Positions 43,443 to 52,080 of a DNA stretch of 64,000 nucleotides are shown here, one piece after another. Positions within the stretch are counted from its first letter, which is position 1, and the number at the start of each line of letters is the position of its first letter. Position numbers and translations under genes: made by a program. Source of the stretch: an uncultured Eubacteriales bacterium (GTDB lineage: Bacteria > Bacillota > Clostridia > Christensenellales > Aristaeellaceae); NCBI GenBank assembly GCA_900316415.1, contig ONCV01000006.1:1-64000 (forward strand), read 5' to 3'. The notes beneath the pieces were generated by a model. That model was not told the origin of the DNA and searched no databases. It was given only the letters and a program-made list of their open reading frames with translations.

Positions 43443-44849
43443 CTATCCGGCCCGGCCGGAGGCCGCCTCGAGATGGGGATAGAGGGCAAGGGTGTATTTG
43501 CGCTGCAGCTCGCCCCGGTTCCGGCATCCGGTTTTCTGCAGCAGGTTGCGCACGTGATACTTGACCGTGTTCTCGGAGATGAAGAGGGCCTCGGCGATCT
43601 CGCCGTTGGGATGGTTGTCCAGCAGCAGCCGAAGCACCTCCCGCTCCCGGGCGGAGATGTCGTTGTGCAGGCAGAAGGCCTCGAAGACCTCCTGCTCGCT
43701 TTTCTGCGGCGAAGCGGCGGGGGCGGGGGCATAGAGCTGCTGCCAGAGGCGGAAGCAGAGGAAGACCGCGGGAATGAACAGGGCGGCGGCGGTGACGATC
43801 AGCGGCAGCGTCCTTCCGTCCAGCAGCAGCGCCAGCGCGCTGCCCGCCGCGTCCCCGAGCCGGCCCAGCAGCAGCCCCAGCGGCGCCAGCTCCGGCCTGC
43901 GGGCCTCCTCCGCCAGATCCACGAACAGCACCGCCCGGTACACGGAGAAAAAGCCATAGAAGAAATAATCCAGCGCCCAGCACACCGCCCGGGGCACCGC
44001 TTCCCCCCGCAGCGTCAGCATCAGGAAGGGCAGCAGCAGCGCGGCCACCGTGGCCGCCAGCCCGTTCTTCCGGTCCCGGTCCCCGATCCAGCCGGCGGCC
44101 AGCAGCCCCGCGGCGTACGCGATCCGGGAAAGCTCCGGCAGCAGGCCGTCCTTCAGATCCGAAGAGGGGAAGGAGAAGCCGAGATTCTTGACCAGGCAGG
44201 TCAGCAGCACCGTGGCTCCCGCCAGGAGCAGGGGCAGCTTCCGGTTCGCCTTCGCCTGGACGGGTTCGGCCTCCGGGGCCTCCGCGCGGGTCAGAAAGCC
44301 GCCGCGGCGGGTGATCTCCGCCAGCAGCAGGGTCAGGAGGAGGTACGCCGCCGGCGCGAAGCGGCTGCGCAGCAGGCTGCCCCCGGCAAGGGACAGGAGG
44401 CCCACCGCGGCCGAGGACAGGGCGTATCCGCCGCCGAAGGCCAGGCCCCGCTCCTGGGGCCGGGCGGCCAGGATGCCCCGGAGATAGCCGCCGGCGATGG
44501 CGCCGCAGGCCAGGTTCATCACCAGGCCGAAGGCGACGGTGAAAAAGGGCGAGGGGGTCAGGAGCGCCAGCGCCGCGGACACGGCAAAGACCAGCAGGGA
44601 CAGACGGAAATCCCCCGCCGTCCGCTCCGGGGAGGAATCCCGGCGCGTCCGCAGGGCGATCAGCCCCAGGCCCGCCGCCTGGAGAAGATAGCCCGCCACC
44701 ATGCTGAACCAGTCCGCGGCGCCGGGGCCGGTCAGCCGGATCAGCCGGTCCAGCCAGGACAGGTAGGCCGCGGAGGTCAGGCCGAAGCACAGGGCGACCC
44801 ACAGCGCCCGGCGGATGCCCGGCCGGCTCCACGGATTTTTGGTTTTCAT
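43443..44849 (-). CDS. membrane-embedded LuxR-family transcription regulator
   Basis: 468 residues. The first about 380 residues are strongly hydrophobic with roughly twelve membrane segments of the major-facilitator type; the last about 70 form a LuxR/NarL helix-turn-helix (ISAREREVLRLLLDN, GEIAEALFISENTVKYHVRN). Such fusions are one-component sensors common in Actinobacteria and some Clostridia, thought to read a ligand through the transporter-like part. No response-regulator receiver domain is present. Targets unknown; the convergent amino-acid transporter is the nearest candidate. ATG at 44849 after GGAGGGAG. Confidence 0.85.
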   Translation of the reverse strand: MKTKNPWSRPGIRRALWVALCFGLTSAAYLSWLDRLIRLTGPGAADWFSMVAGYLLQAAGLGLIALRTRRDSSPERTAGDFRLSLLVFAVSAALALLTPSPFFTVAFGLVMNLACGAIAGGYLRGILAARPQERGLAFGGGYALSSAAVGLLSLAGGSLLRSRFAPAAYLLLTLLLAEITRRGGFLTRAEAPEAEPVQAKANRKLPLLLAGATVLLTCLVKNLGFSFPSSDLKDGLLPELSRIAYAAGLLAAGWIGDRDRKNGLAATVAALLLPFLMLTLRGEAVPRAVCWALDYFFYGFFSVYRAVLFVDLAEEARRPELAPLGLLLGRLGDAAGSALALLLDGRTLPLIVTAAALFIPAVFLCFRLWQQLYAPAPAASPQKSEQEVFEAFCLHNDISAREREVLRLLLDNHPNGEIAEALFISENTVKYHVRNLLQKTGCRNRGELQRKYTLALYPHLEAASGRAG

Positions 44850-44883
44850 CCCGCTCCCTCCTTCCGGATCTCCCTTTCCGGGG

Positions 44884-44919
44884 AAAAACGCTGGCGCCCC
44901 GCACTTGGCAGGGCGCCAG
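44884..44919 (-). terminator. terminator of the nfeD-floA operon
   Basis: 9-bp stem CTGGCGCCC (44891-44899 with 44911-44919) with TTTTT on the minus strand. Confidence 0.75.
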
Positions 44920-44940
44920 GCTGGTCTGTTTCGGCGCTTG

Positions 44941-45459
44941 TCAGGATACTTTTCGGCGCAGGATCTCGCCCAGGACGAAGCCTTTCACCAGGTCGTCCCC
45001 GGTCCAGTTCAGGTCCAGGCCCCCCTTTTCCGCGGGAGGGCCGGCCGGCCGGTCCGGCGTCCGGGGCGTCCAGCTGTCGTGACAGGGATCGGTCCCCTCC
45101 GGGATTTCGGAGCGCAGGCTTCCCTGCGGAACCGCGGCGAAATCATCGTGGCAGGGATCGGTTCCCTCCGGGATTTCGGAGCGCAGGCTCCCCCGCGGAA
45201 CCGCGGCGGAATCGTCATGGCAGGGATCGATGCCCTCCCGGGCGGATTCGCCCAGGCTGCCCACGTATTCCTCCCGGGCCGGCGCGGGGACTTCCTTCCG
45301 GGCGGGGGCCAGCGGCGCGCTGCCGGGAACCTCCGCCAGGGGCTTCCGGCTCCGGGTCGGCGCGGCGGCGGGCTTCCCTTTCGGGTTCTTCTGGCTCTTC
45401 ATCGCGGCGGAAACCAGGGCGAAGACGGCGTAAATCAGAATGAAGACAAACAATGGCAC
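44941..45459 (-). CDS. small single-pass membrane protein with CHD repeats
   Basis: 172 residues. One N-terminal membrane segment (about 2-20), a basic Pro/Ala-rich stretch, then a 23-residue repeat carrying Asp-Pro-Cys-His-Asp at 78-82, 101-105 and 124-128, and a C-terminal NWTGDDLVKGFVLGEILRRK. The repeat follows a 69-base DNA repeat. Cys-His-Asp triplets could bind a metal, but this is a guess. It lies 33 bases after floA on the same strand and ends at the operon terminator, so it probably works with the NfeD-FloA membrane platform. Not a family I recognise. Confidence 0.75.
   Translation of the reverse strand: MPLFVFILIYAVFALVSAAMKSQKNPKGKPAAAPTRSRKPLAEVPGSAPLAPARKEVPAPAREEYVGSLGESAREGIDPCHDDSAAVPRGSLRSEIPEGTDPCHDDFAAVPQGSLRSEIPEGTDPCHDSWTPRTPDRPAGPPAEKGGLDLNWTGDDLVKGFVLGEILRRKVS
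45083..45235 (-). repeat. 69-bp tandem repeat inside the small membrane protein gene
   Basis: Two full units (45083-45151 and 45152-45220) and a partial third to about 45235, with only a few differences between units, which points to recent duplication or ongoing correction. Confidence 0.85.
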
Positions 45460-45492
45460 GGGCTACTCACCTCCCCGGCAGGGCCTGCGGCC

Positions 45493-46494
45493 TCATTTCC
45501 TGTTCGAGCCTTCCGCGGCGGACTGCGGCGCGGCGCTCTTCGCGATGGATTCCCGCATTTCGGTATCCGCGATGGTGTTCTTCATGTTGTAATAATCCAG
45601 CACGCCCATTTTGCCGTCCCGCAGCGCGGAGGCCATGGCCTTCGGCACCTCGGCTTCGGCTTCCACCACCTTGGCCCGCATCTCCTGCACGGAGGCCTTC
45701 ATTTCCTGCTCCCGGGCCACGGCCATGGCGCGGCGCTCCTCGGCCTTCGCCTGGGCGATGCGGCGGTCCGCCTCGGCCTGGTCCATCTGCAGCTGGGCGC
45801 CCACGTTCCGGCCCACGTCCACATCCGCGATATCGATGGACAGGATCTCATAGGCGGTTCCCGCGTCCAGACCCTTGCTCAGCACGGTGCGGCTGATCAG
45901 ATCCGGGTTCTCCAGCACTTCCTTGTGGGTTTCCGCGGAACCGACGGTGGTGACGATGCCTTCGCCGACACGGGCGATGACGGTTTCCTCGCCGGCGCCG
46001 CCGACCAGGCGCTCGATATTGGTGCGCACGGTCACGCGGGCCTTGGCCCGCAGCTCAATGCCGTCCTTGGCGATGGCGGCGACCACGGGGGTTTCGATGA
46101 CCTTCGGGGTGACGCTCATCTGCACTGCCTGGAACACGTCACGGCCGGCCAGGTCGATGGCGCACGCCTTTTCAAAGGCCATTTCGATGTTGGCCCGCTG
46201 GGCGGCGATCAGGGCGTTGATGACCTTGTCCACGTTGCCGCCGGCCAGGTAGTGGGTCTCCAGCTGGGAGATGGTCAGATCCAGGCCGGCCTTCCGGGCC
46301 TTGATCAGGGGATACACCAGCCGCTGGGGCTGGATGCGGCGGATGCGCATGCCCACCAGGGTGCCGATGGAGATATGCACGCCGCTGGCCAGGGAAGAAA
46401 TCCACAGGCCCATGGGCACAAAGTGCAGGAAGATGGCCAGCACGATGATGGCCAGCACGATAATCATGGGAATCAGAACCGCAGGCTGAATCAT
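45493..46494 (-). CDS. floA: flotillin-like protein FloA
   Basis: 333 residues, normal length. N-terminal hydrophobic hairpin (about 5-30) followed by the SPFH domain ([34 protein letters not shown]) and a C-terminal coiled coil rich in Glu/Ala ([17 protein letters not shown]). It scaffolds functional membrane microdomains and affects secretion, signalling and wall growth. nfeD lies directly upstream, as in the Bacillus yqeZ-floA operon. The third member here is the CHD-repeat protein. Confidence 0.95.
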   Translation of the reverse strand: MIQPAVLIPMIIVLAIIVLAIFLHFVPMGLWISSLASGVHISIGTLVGMRIRRIQPQRLVYPLIKARKAGLDLTISQLETHYLAGGNVDKVINALIAAQRANIEMAFEKACAIDLAGRDVFQAVQMSVTPKVIETPVVAAIAKDGIELRAKARVTVRTNIERLVGGAGEETVIARVGEGIVTTVGSAETHKEVLENPDLISRTVLSKGLDAGTAYEILSIDIADVDVGRNVGAQLQMDQAEADRRIAQAKAEERRAMAVAREQEMKASVQEMRAKVVEAEAEVPKAMASALRDGKMGVLDYYNMKNTIADTEMRESIAKSAAPQSAAEGSNRK

Positions 46495-46525
46495 GGGATA
46501 ACCCTCCTTTATGAATTGGTCAGAA

Positions 46526-47017
46526 TCACACGGGCTCGACCGTGATATGGTCGCCCTCCGCGCCGGTCACGCGCACGCGCGCTCCGCGGGGGATCAGATC
46601 CCCGCCGCTGGCCGCGTTCAGCCGGACGCCGTCAATTTCCACCGTGCCGCCGGGCCGCAGCGCGGAAACGGAGACGCCTTCCCGGCCCTTCCAGGCCAGC
46701 AGGGATTCCTTCGCCGCCTCCGGGGCCGCGTTTTCCGCGTCCTGGAGGATCAGCCGGCTCCGGCTGAGACGTCCCTTCATGATGCTGCGATAGGAAAGCC
46801 AGACCGCTCCGGCGGTCAGCACCAGCAGGATTCCCGTCACCGCCAGCGCGAAAACCGTTCCGTGGTGAAGCCAGGCGCTGTAGATCGCGATGACTTCCAG
46901 GATGATGCCGGAAATCCCCGCCACGCCGAAGCCGGGCATGAAGGCTTCGGCCAGCAGGAGCCCGAATCCGGCCAGGCCGCACAGGATCAGCGGCAGATTA
47001 CCAGACAGAAACTCCAC
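46526..47017 (-). CDS. nfeD: NfeD family protein
   Basis: 163 residues: two to three membrane segments ([17 protein letters not shown], then [19 protein letters not shown]) and a C-terminal OB-fold ([17 protein letters not shown]). This is the short form without the ClpP-like protease domain. NfeD proteins accompany flotillins and modulate the microdomains. Start is GTG at 47017 behind GGGAGG. First gene of the operon nfeD-floA-CHD protein. Confidence 0.92.
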   Translation of the reverse strand: MEFLSGNLPLILCGLAGFGLLLAEAFMPGFGVAGISGIILEVIAIYSAWLHHGTVFALAVTGILLVLTAGAVWLSYRSIMKGRLSRSRLILQDAENAAPEAAKESLLAWKGREGVSVSALRPGGTVEIDGVRLNAASGGDLIPRGARVRVTGAEGDHITVEPV

Positions 47018-47068
47018 GAACTTTCCTCCCTTCCGAAGGAACCCCGCCGGGCTCCCCTTGATGCGATC

Positions 47069-47097
47069 ATTATAGGATTGATTTCCCCCGCTGTACA
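47069..47097 (-). promoter_or_regulatory. nfeD promoter
   Basis: Minus strand TATAAT (47074-47069) with a moderate -35 TGTACA (47097-47092) at 17 bp. Confidence 0.6.
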
Positions 47098-47134
47098 GGG
47101 GAGAATCCGCAAAATAGACCGGCCTATCCCTCTT

Positions 47135-48406
47135 CTATCCCCGGGAATCGGCTTCCAGCAGCCGGTCCGCCGCGGGATCCATGTCCAGCGTGGCGAAGTA
47201 ATCCCGGGCGGTTTCCGCCCGGCGGATCATCCGGAAATCCCCCGCCCCGTTCCGGAGAATCTCCGCGCTGCGCAGCCGGCCGTTGTAATTGTATCCCATG
47301 GCATGCCCGTGGGCGCCGGTATCATGGATGACCAGCAGATCCCCGATCCGGATTTCCGGCAGGGGCCGCTGGATGGCAAACTTGTCGTTGTTTTCGCACA
47401 GGCAGCCGGTCACGTCGTAGACGTGATCCGCCGAGGCGTCCCGCTTTCCGCAGACGGTGATGTGGTGATACGCGCCGTACATGGCCGGGCGCATCAGGTC
47501 TGCCGCGCAGGCGTCCACCCCGATATAGTCCCGGTGGGTCCTTTTCTCATGAACGGCCCGGGTGACCAGCCAGCCGCAGGGCCCGGTCATCCACCGGCCC
47601 AGCTCGCTCTTGAGGGCCACGCCGCCCTCCGGGCAGATTTCCTGATACACCCGCCGGACCGCTGCGCCGACCGCGGCGATGTCCACCTCGGGCTGGTCCG
47701 GCCGGTAGGGAATGCCGATGCCGCCGGACAGGTTGATGAAGGCGAAGGTCAGGCCCGTCCGGCCCGCCAGTTCCCTTCCCAGCCGCAGCAGGATGCCCGC
47801 CAGCTCCGGATAATAGGAATCGGCCATGGTGTTGGAGCTCAGGAAGGCATGGAGCCCGAAGCGCCGGGCGCCCAGTCCCCGCAGCCGGCCCAGGGTCCGC
47901 TCCAGGGCGTCCGCGGGCATGCCGTACTTGGCCTCCCCCGGGTTGCCCATGATGGTGTTCCCGAGGAAGAAATCCCCGCCGGGATTGTACCGCAGGCAAA
48001 TGGTCTCCGGCATGCCGCCGTGGGCGAGGAGCAGATCCAGGTCGCTTTCGTCGTCCAGGTTGATGAGGGCGTCCAGCGCCCGTGCCTGGTCATATTCCGC
48101 GGGGGGCATGGCATTGGCGGAGAACATGATCTCCTCCCCGCGGAAGCCGCAGGCGTCCGCCAGCGTCAGCTCGGTGGCGGAGGAGCAGTCCAGCCCGCAG
48201 CCCTCCTCCTTCATGATCCGGAGGATGGCGGGGTTCGGCAGCGCCTTGACCGCGAAATACTCCCGGAAATCCGGGCACCAGGCAAAGGCCTGATTCAGCC
48301 GGCGGGCCCGCTCCCGGATCGCGGTTTCGTCGTAGAGATGGAAGGGGGTGGGAAAGCGGGCCGCGGCGGCCTCGAACACGTCATCCGGCAATGCGAAACT
48401 GGGCAT
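47135..48406 (-). CDS. lysA: diaminopimelate decarboxylase
   Basis: 423 residues, alanine-racemase-type fold III PLP enzyme. It makes lysine from meso-diaminopimelate. Lys54 in FAVKALPNP binds PLP; the glycine loop is INLSGGIGIPY; Cys337 in CLCENNDKF is supplied to the partner active site; GDLLVIHDTGAHGHAMGYNYN matches the C-terminal substrate region. Ornithine and carboxynorspermidine decarboxylases are related, but these motifs fit LysA best. Starts 53 bases after smc behind GGAGGAG, no promoter seen, so probably cotranscribed with smc. Confidence 0.88.
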   Translation of the reverse strand: MPSFALPDDVFEAAAARFPTPFHLYDETAIRERARRLNQAFAWCPDFREYFAVKALPNPAILRIMKEEGCGLDCSSATELTLADACGFRGEEIMFSANAMPPAEYDQARALDALINLDDESDLDLLLAHGGMPETICLRYNPGGDFFLGNTIMGNPGEAKYGMPADALERTLGRLRGLGARRFGLHAFLSSNTMADSYYPELAGILLRLGRELAGRTGLTFAFINLSGGIGIPYRPDQPEVDIAAVGAAVRRVYQEICPEGGVALKSELGRWMTGPCGWLVTRAVHEKRTHRDYIGVDACAADLMRPAMYGAYHHITVCGKRDASADHVYDVTGCLCENNDKFAIQRPLPEIRIGDLLVIHDTGAHGHAMGYNYNGRLRSAEILRNGAGDFRMIRRAETARDYFATLDMDPAADRLLEADSRG

Positions 48407-48459
48407 GCTGATCTCCTCCTGTCGATGGGATCCGCCCGCGGGCGGGGCTTCGGGGGTCC

Positions 48460-51400
48460 TTATTCCTGATAGTCCTGCAGGGAAACGGAAACGATCTTGC
48501 TGACGCCCTGCTCCTCCATGGCCACGCCGTACAGGCTGTCCGCCCGCTCCATGGTGCCCTTCCGGTGGGTGATGACGACGAACTGGGTATCCCGGGCGAA
48601 CTCCACCAGGTAATCCGCGTAATAGCCGATGTTCGCGTCGTCCAGGGCGGCCTCAATCTCGTCCAGGATGCAGAAGGGCGTGGGCTTCAGCTTCAGGGTC
48701 GCGAACAGGATCGCGATGGCCGTCAGCGTCCGCTCCCCGCCGCTGAGCAGGGACAGCAGCTGCAGCTTCTTTCCCGGGGGCTGGGCGTTGATCTCGATGC
48801 CGCAGTTCAGCGGATCGCTTTCATCCATGAGGGTCAGCTCCGCGTGCCCGCCGCCGAAGAGGCGCTGGAAGGCTTCGGAGAAATAGCCCTGCAGCAGGCG
48901 GAAGTTTTCCACGAAGGTGGATTCCATCTGCGACAGCAGCCGGGCGATCAGATCCTTCAGATCCTTCTCCGCCCGTTCCAGATCCTCCCGCTGGGCGGTC
49001 ATCTCGTCGACCCGGGCCTTCGTCTGGGCATATTCCTCCACGGCCTTGACGTTGACGACGCCCAGGGCCCGGATTTCGGACGAAATCTGCGCCGCCCGGC
49101 GGTCCGCCTCCGTCAGGTTGAAGCCCTCCGTCTGCCGGAATTCCTCCGCCATGGCGTAGGTCATTTCATAGGTGTTCCAGATCCGGTCCCGCAGGGCCTT
49201 CAGGTCCCCGTCGGTCCGGGTGCGGTTCAGCTCCAGCCGGTGCATCCGGTCCGCGTCCCGGTTCCGGCTCTGATGCAGCCCTTCGATCTCCGACAGGATC
49301 TCCCGCAGGGCGGCCTGCCGGTCCGCCCGGTTGTCCTCCAGGGCCCGGATGGCGCCCTCCCGGCTCTCCTGCGCCCGGGCGGCCTCCGTCTCCTGCGCGG
49401 CGAGGCGTTCCGCTTCCTGCAGATCCGCCTCCTCTTCCGCGGCCATGCGCTTCAGCTCCCCGTCCCGGCGCAGCTGATCCGCCCGCATGCGCTCCTGCTC
49501 CTGCAGGAAGCGGTCCCGGTCGCGCTGCAGGGTTTCCGCCTCATGCCGCAGGTCGCTGACGTCCAGCGTCAGCGCCACGGTGGCGGCCGCCGCTTCCTCC
49601 GCCCGCTGCCGGGCCTCCGTCAGCAGGGCCTGCAGGCGGGCGGTTTCCGCCTCCATTTCCTCCCGGGACTGCTCCTCCCGGCTGGAATCGCCGGTCACCA
49701 TGGACAGCTGCTCCCGGATCTGGTTCATGGATTCCATCAGCTGCTCCCGGGCGGCCTCGGATTCCGACAGCCGCATGGCGTGCCCGTCCCGGTCCGCCTC
49801 CGCGTTCTGGACGTGCTCCGTCTCCCGGGCGACGGCGATCTCCTGCTGATGCAGCGCTTCCAGCGCTTCGGCGCTTTCCGCCTTCAGCGCGTCCTTCGCG
49901 CGCTGTCCCTCCTGCATCGCGGCCCGCAGCCTTTCCAGCTCGTCCTGCCCGGAGTTCAGCCGCTCCGTCAGCTCCTTCAGCTCCCGCTCCCGGGAGAAAA
50001 GGTTCACGCTGCGGGAGGAGACCGAACCGCCGGTCATGGATCCGCCGGAATGCATGACGTCCCCCTGCAGGGTCACCAGCCGGAAGGCGTGCCGCCCCCG
50101 GCGCATGATGGCGATGCCCGCGTCCAGATTCTCGGCGATGATGGTCCGGCCCAGCAGGTTTTCCACCACGCCCTGGAACCGGGGATCGCATTCCACCAGC
50201 TCCGAGGCCACGCCCAGGCAGCCGGGCATCCGCAGCACCTCCCGCTCCCGGGGCTCCAGCAGCCGGGGCTTCACCGAGGTCACGGGCAGAAAGGTCGCCC
50301 GGCCCAGGCGGTTCTGCCGCAGGTATTCAATCAGCTTCTGGGCGGTTTCCTCGTCGTCGGTGACGATGTTCTGCTGCGCCGCGCCCAGCACCATGTCCAG
50401 GGCGGTTTCGTAGCGCTGCGGAACCTGGATCAGCTGGCCCAGAACCCCGTGGATGCCGGGCATGCGGGTATCCCGGGCCTGCCGGATGGCGGCCCGGACG
50501 GAATGGCCGTAGCCCTCCATCTCCCGGCTCATTTCGGCCAGCAGCTTCTGCCGGGACCCCATATCCCGCATTTCCGCCAGCTTCCGGTCGTACTGCTGCC
50601 GGGCCTGGATGACCGCCTCGTCCGCCGCGTTCAGCCGGTTCACCCGGTCCTGCCAGGCGTTGCCCTTTTCCTTCTGCAGCGCCTCTTCCTGCGCCAGCAG
50701 CTCCCGGGCGGCCTGCACCGCCGCCTCCTTCACGCCGGCCTCCTGCCGCATGTCGGCGCAGGAAGCGGTGATCTCCTCCAGGCGGGATTCCATGGAGGCA
50801 AACATGGTTTTCAGCCGCGTCTGATTGTTCTGCACCGCGGCCCGCCGGTTCAGGGCTTCCATGGCCGCGTTCTGCTGGGCTTCCAGCGCTTCCTGCCGTC
50901 CGGCTTCCTCCCGGCGCGCGTCGGTCTCCGCCTGCCGGGCCTCCTCCAGGGCGGCCTCCTTCTCGTTCAGCAGGCGGGAGCGGGTTTCGCTGCCGCTTTC
51001 ATTCTCCGCGAACAGCTGTTCCAGCTCCTGCATCCGCCGGGCGGCCGCGTCCTGTTCCGCTTCCACGCGCTCCCGGTTTTCGGCGCGGCGGCTGCGGCGG
51101 TCCTCCACCCGGCGGCAGGCATCCTGCGCCTGGTGCAGGGCGTCCATTCCGGCCACCACGGCCTGGTGCGCCCCGGAGATCCGCTCCTCCAGCCCGGCGA
51201 TCTCCGCCTGCAGGGCGTCCCGCTTTTCGGACTTTTCCTGCAGGGTGATTTCGGCCTGGTCCAGCACGGCCCGCATTCCCTGCAGCTCGCTGTCCATCTC
51301 CCGCAGCCGGGCTTCCATTTTATCGCTGCGCACGAGGAAGAGGTTCAGGTCCAGCACCTTCAGCTCCGCGCTCAGATCCAGATAGACCCGGGCGTTCTTC

Positions 51401-52026
51401 GCTTCCTCCTCCAGGGGCGCCAGGCGGCTGTTCAGTTCCTCCAGCAGATCGTCCACCCGGCTCATGTTGTCCTGGGTATGGGCGAGCTTCCGGTCCGCCT
51501 CCTCCTTCCTGGCGCGGAACTTGACGATGCCGGCCGCCTCCTCGAACACCAGGCGGCGGTCCTCCCCCCGCCGGCTCAGGATCTCGTCGATCCGGCCCTG
51601 GCCGATGATGGAATAGCCTTCCTTGCCGATGCCCGTGTCCCGGAAAAGGTCGATCACGTCCTTCAGCCGGCAGGTGCTGCGGTTCAGGAAGTATTCGCTC
51701 TCCCCCGTCCGGTAGACCCGGCGGGTCACCATCACCTCGGCATAATCCAGCGGCAGCGCCCGGTCCTCATTGTCGAACACCAGGCTGACCTCGCAGTAGC
51801 TCAGGGGCTTCCGCTTCTGCGTTCCGTTGAAAATCACGTCCTGCATGCTGGCACCGCGAAGCAGCCGGGCGCTCTGCTCGCCCAGCACCCAGCGGACCGC
51901 GTCGCCGATGTTGCTCTTCCCGGATCCGTTGGGGCCGACGATGGCGGTAATCCCCTCGTTCAGCACGATTTCCGTCCGCTGGGCGAAGGATTTGAATCCG
52001 TACAGTTCCAGTTTCTTCAGTCGCAT
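48460..52026 (-). CDS. smc: chromosome segregation protein SMC
   Basis: 1188 residues, normal length. N-terminal ATPase half with Walker A GPNGSGKSN (31-39), long coiled coils, a hinge near 520-640 (GVLGQLIQVPQRYETALDMVLG), and the C-terminal half with signature LSGGERTLTAIA and Walker B ILDEIEAALDDAN. It compacts and segregates the chromosome with ScpA and ScpB, loaded by ParB at parS; two parS sites are 30 kb away. rnc or ftsY, common neighbours, are missing. It lies 54 bases after an exporter ABC gene on the same strand and no clear promoter was found. Confidence 0.97.
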   Translation of the reverse strand: MRLKKLELYGFKSFAQRTEIVLNEGITAIVGPNGSGKSNIGDAVRWVLGEQSARLLRGASMQDVIFNGTQKRKPLSYCEVSLVFDNEDRALPLDYAEVMVTRRVYRTGESEYFLNRSTCRLKDVIDLFRDTGIGKEGYSIIGQGRIDEILSRRGEDRRLVFEEAAGIVKFRARKEEADRKLAHTQDNMSRVDDLLEELNSRLAPLEEEAKNARVYLDLSAELKVLDLNLFLVRSDKMEARLREMDSELQGMRAVLDQAEITLQEKSEKRDALQAEIAGLEERISGAHQAVVAGMDALHQAQDACRRVEDRRSRRAENRERVEAEQDAAARRMQELEQLFAENESGSETRSRLLNEKEAALEEARQAETDARREEAGRQEALEAQQNAAMEALNRRAAVQNNQTRLKTMFASMESRLEEITASCADMRQEAGVKEAAVQAARELLAQEEALQKEKGNAWQDRVNRLNAADEAVIQARQQYDRKLAEMRDMGSRQKLLAEMSREMEGYGHSVRAAIRQARDTRMPGIHGVLGQLIQVPQRYETALDMVLGAAQQNIVTDDEETAQKLIEYLRQNRLGRATFLPVTSVKPRLLEPREREVLRMPGCLGVASELVECDPRFQGVVENLLGRTIIAENLDAGIAIMRRGRHAFRLVTLQGDVMHSGGSMTGGSVSSRSVNLFSRERELKELTERLNSGQDELERLRAAMQEGQRAKDALKAESAEALEALHQQEIAVARETEHVQNAEADRDGHAMRLSESEAAREQLMESMNQIREQLSMVTGDSSREEQSREEMEAETARLQALLTEARQRAEEAAAATVALTLDVSDLRHEAETLQRDRDRFLQEQERMRADQLRRDGELKRMAAEEEADLQEAERLAAQETEAARAQESREGAIRALEDNRADRQAALREILSEIEGLHQSRNRDADRMHRLELNRTRTDGDLKALRDRIWNTYEMTYAMAEEFRQTEGFNLTEADRRAAQISSEIRALGVVNVKAVEEYAQTKARVDEMTAQREDLERAEKDLKDLIARLLSQMESTFVENFRLLQGYFSEAFQRLFGGGHAELTLMDESDPLNCGIEINAQPPGKKLQLLSLLSGGERTLTAIAILFATLKLKPTPFCILDEIEAALDDANIGYYADYLVEFARDTQFVVITHRKGTMERADSLYGVAMEEQGVSKIVSVSLQDYQE

Positions 52027-52080
52027 ATCCTGTTGATTTCCTGTTTCTCTTTTTTCCGGCCTGCCCGCCGGGCAGGCAGG

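Noticed and set aside
47135..48406. LysA as carboxynorspermidine or ornithine decarboxylase
   Set aside because: The Cys-Glu-Asn-Asn-Asp and HDTGAHGHAM segments match diaminopimelate decarboxylase more closely, and no polyamine genes are nearby.
52059..52079. GC palindrome after the exporter ABC gene as its terminator
   Set aside because: On the minus strand it is followed by A-rich, not T-rich, sequence, so it does not fit a rho-independent terminator in the gene direction.
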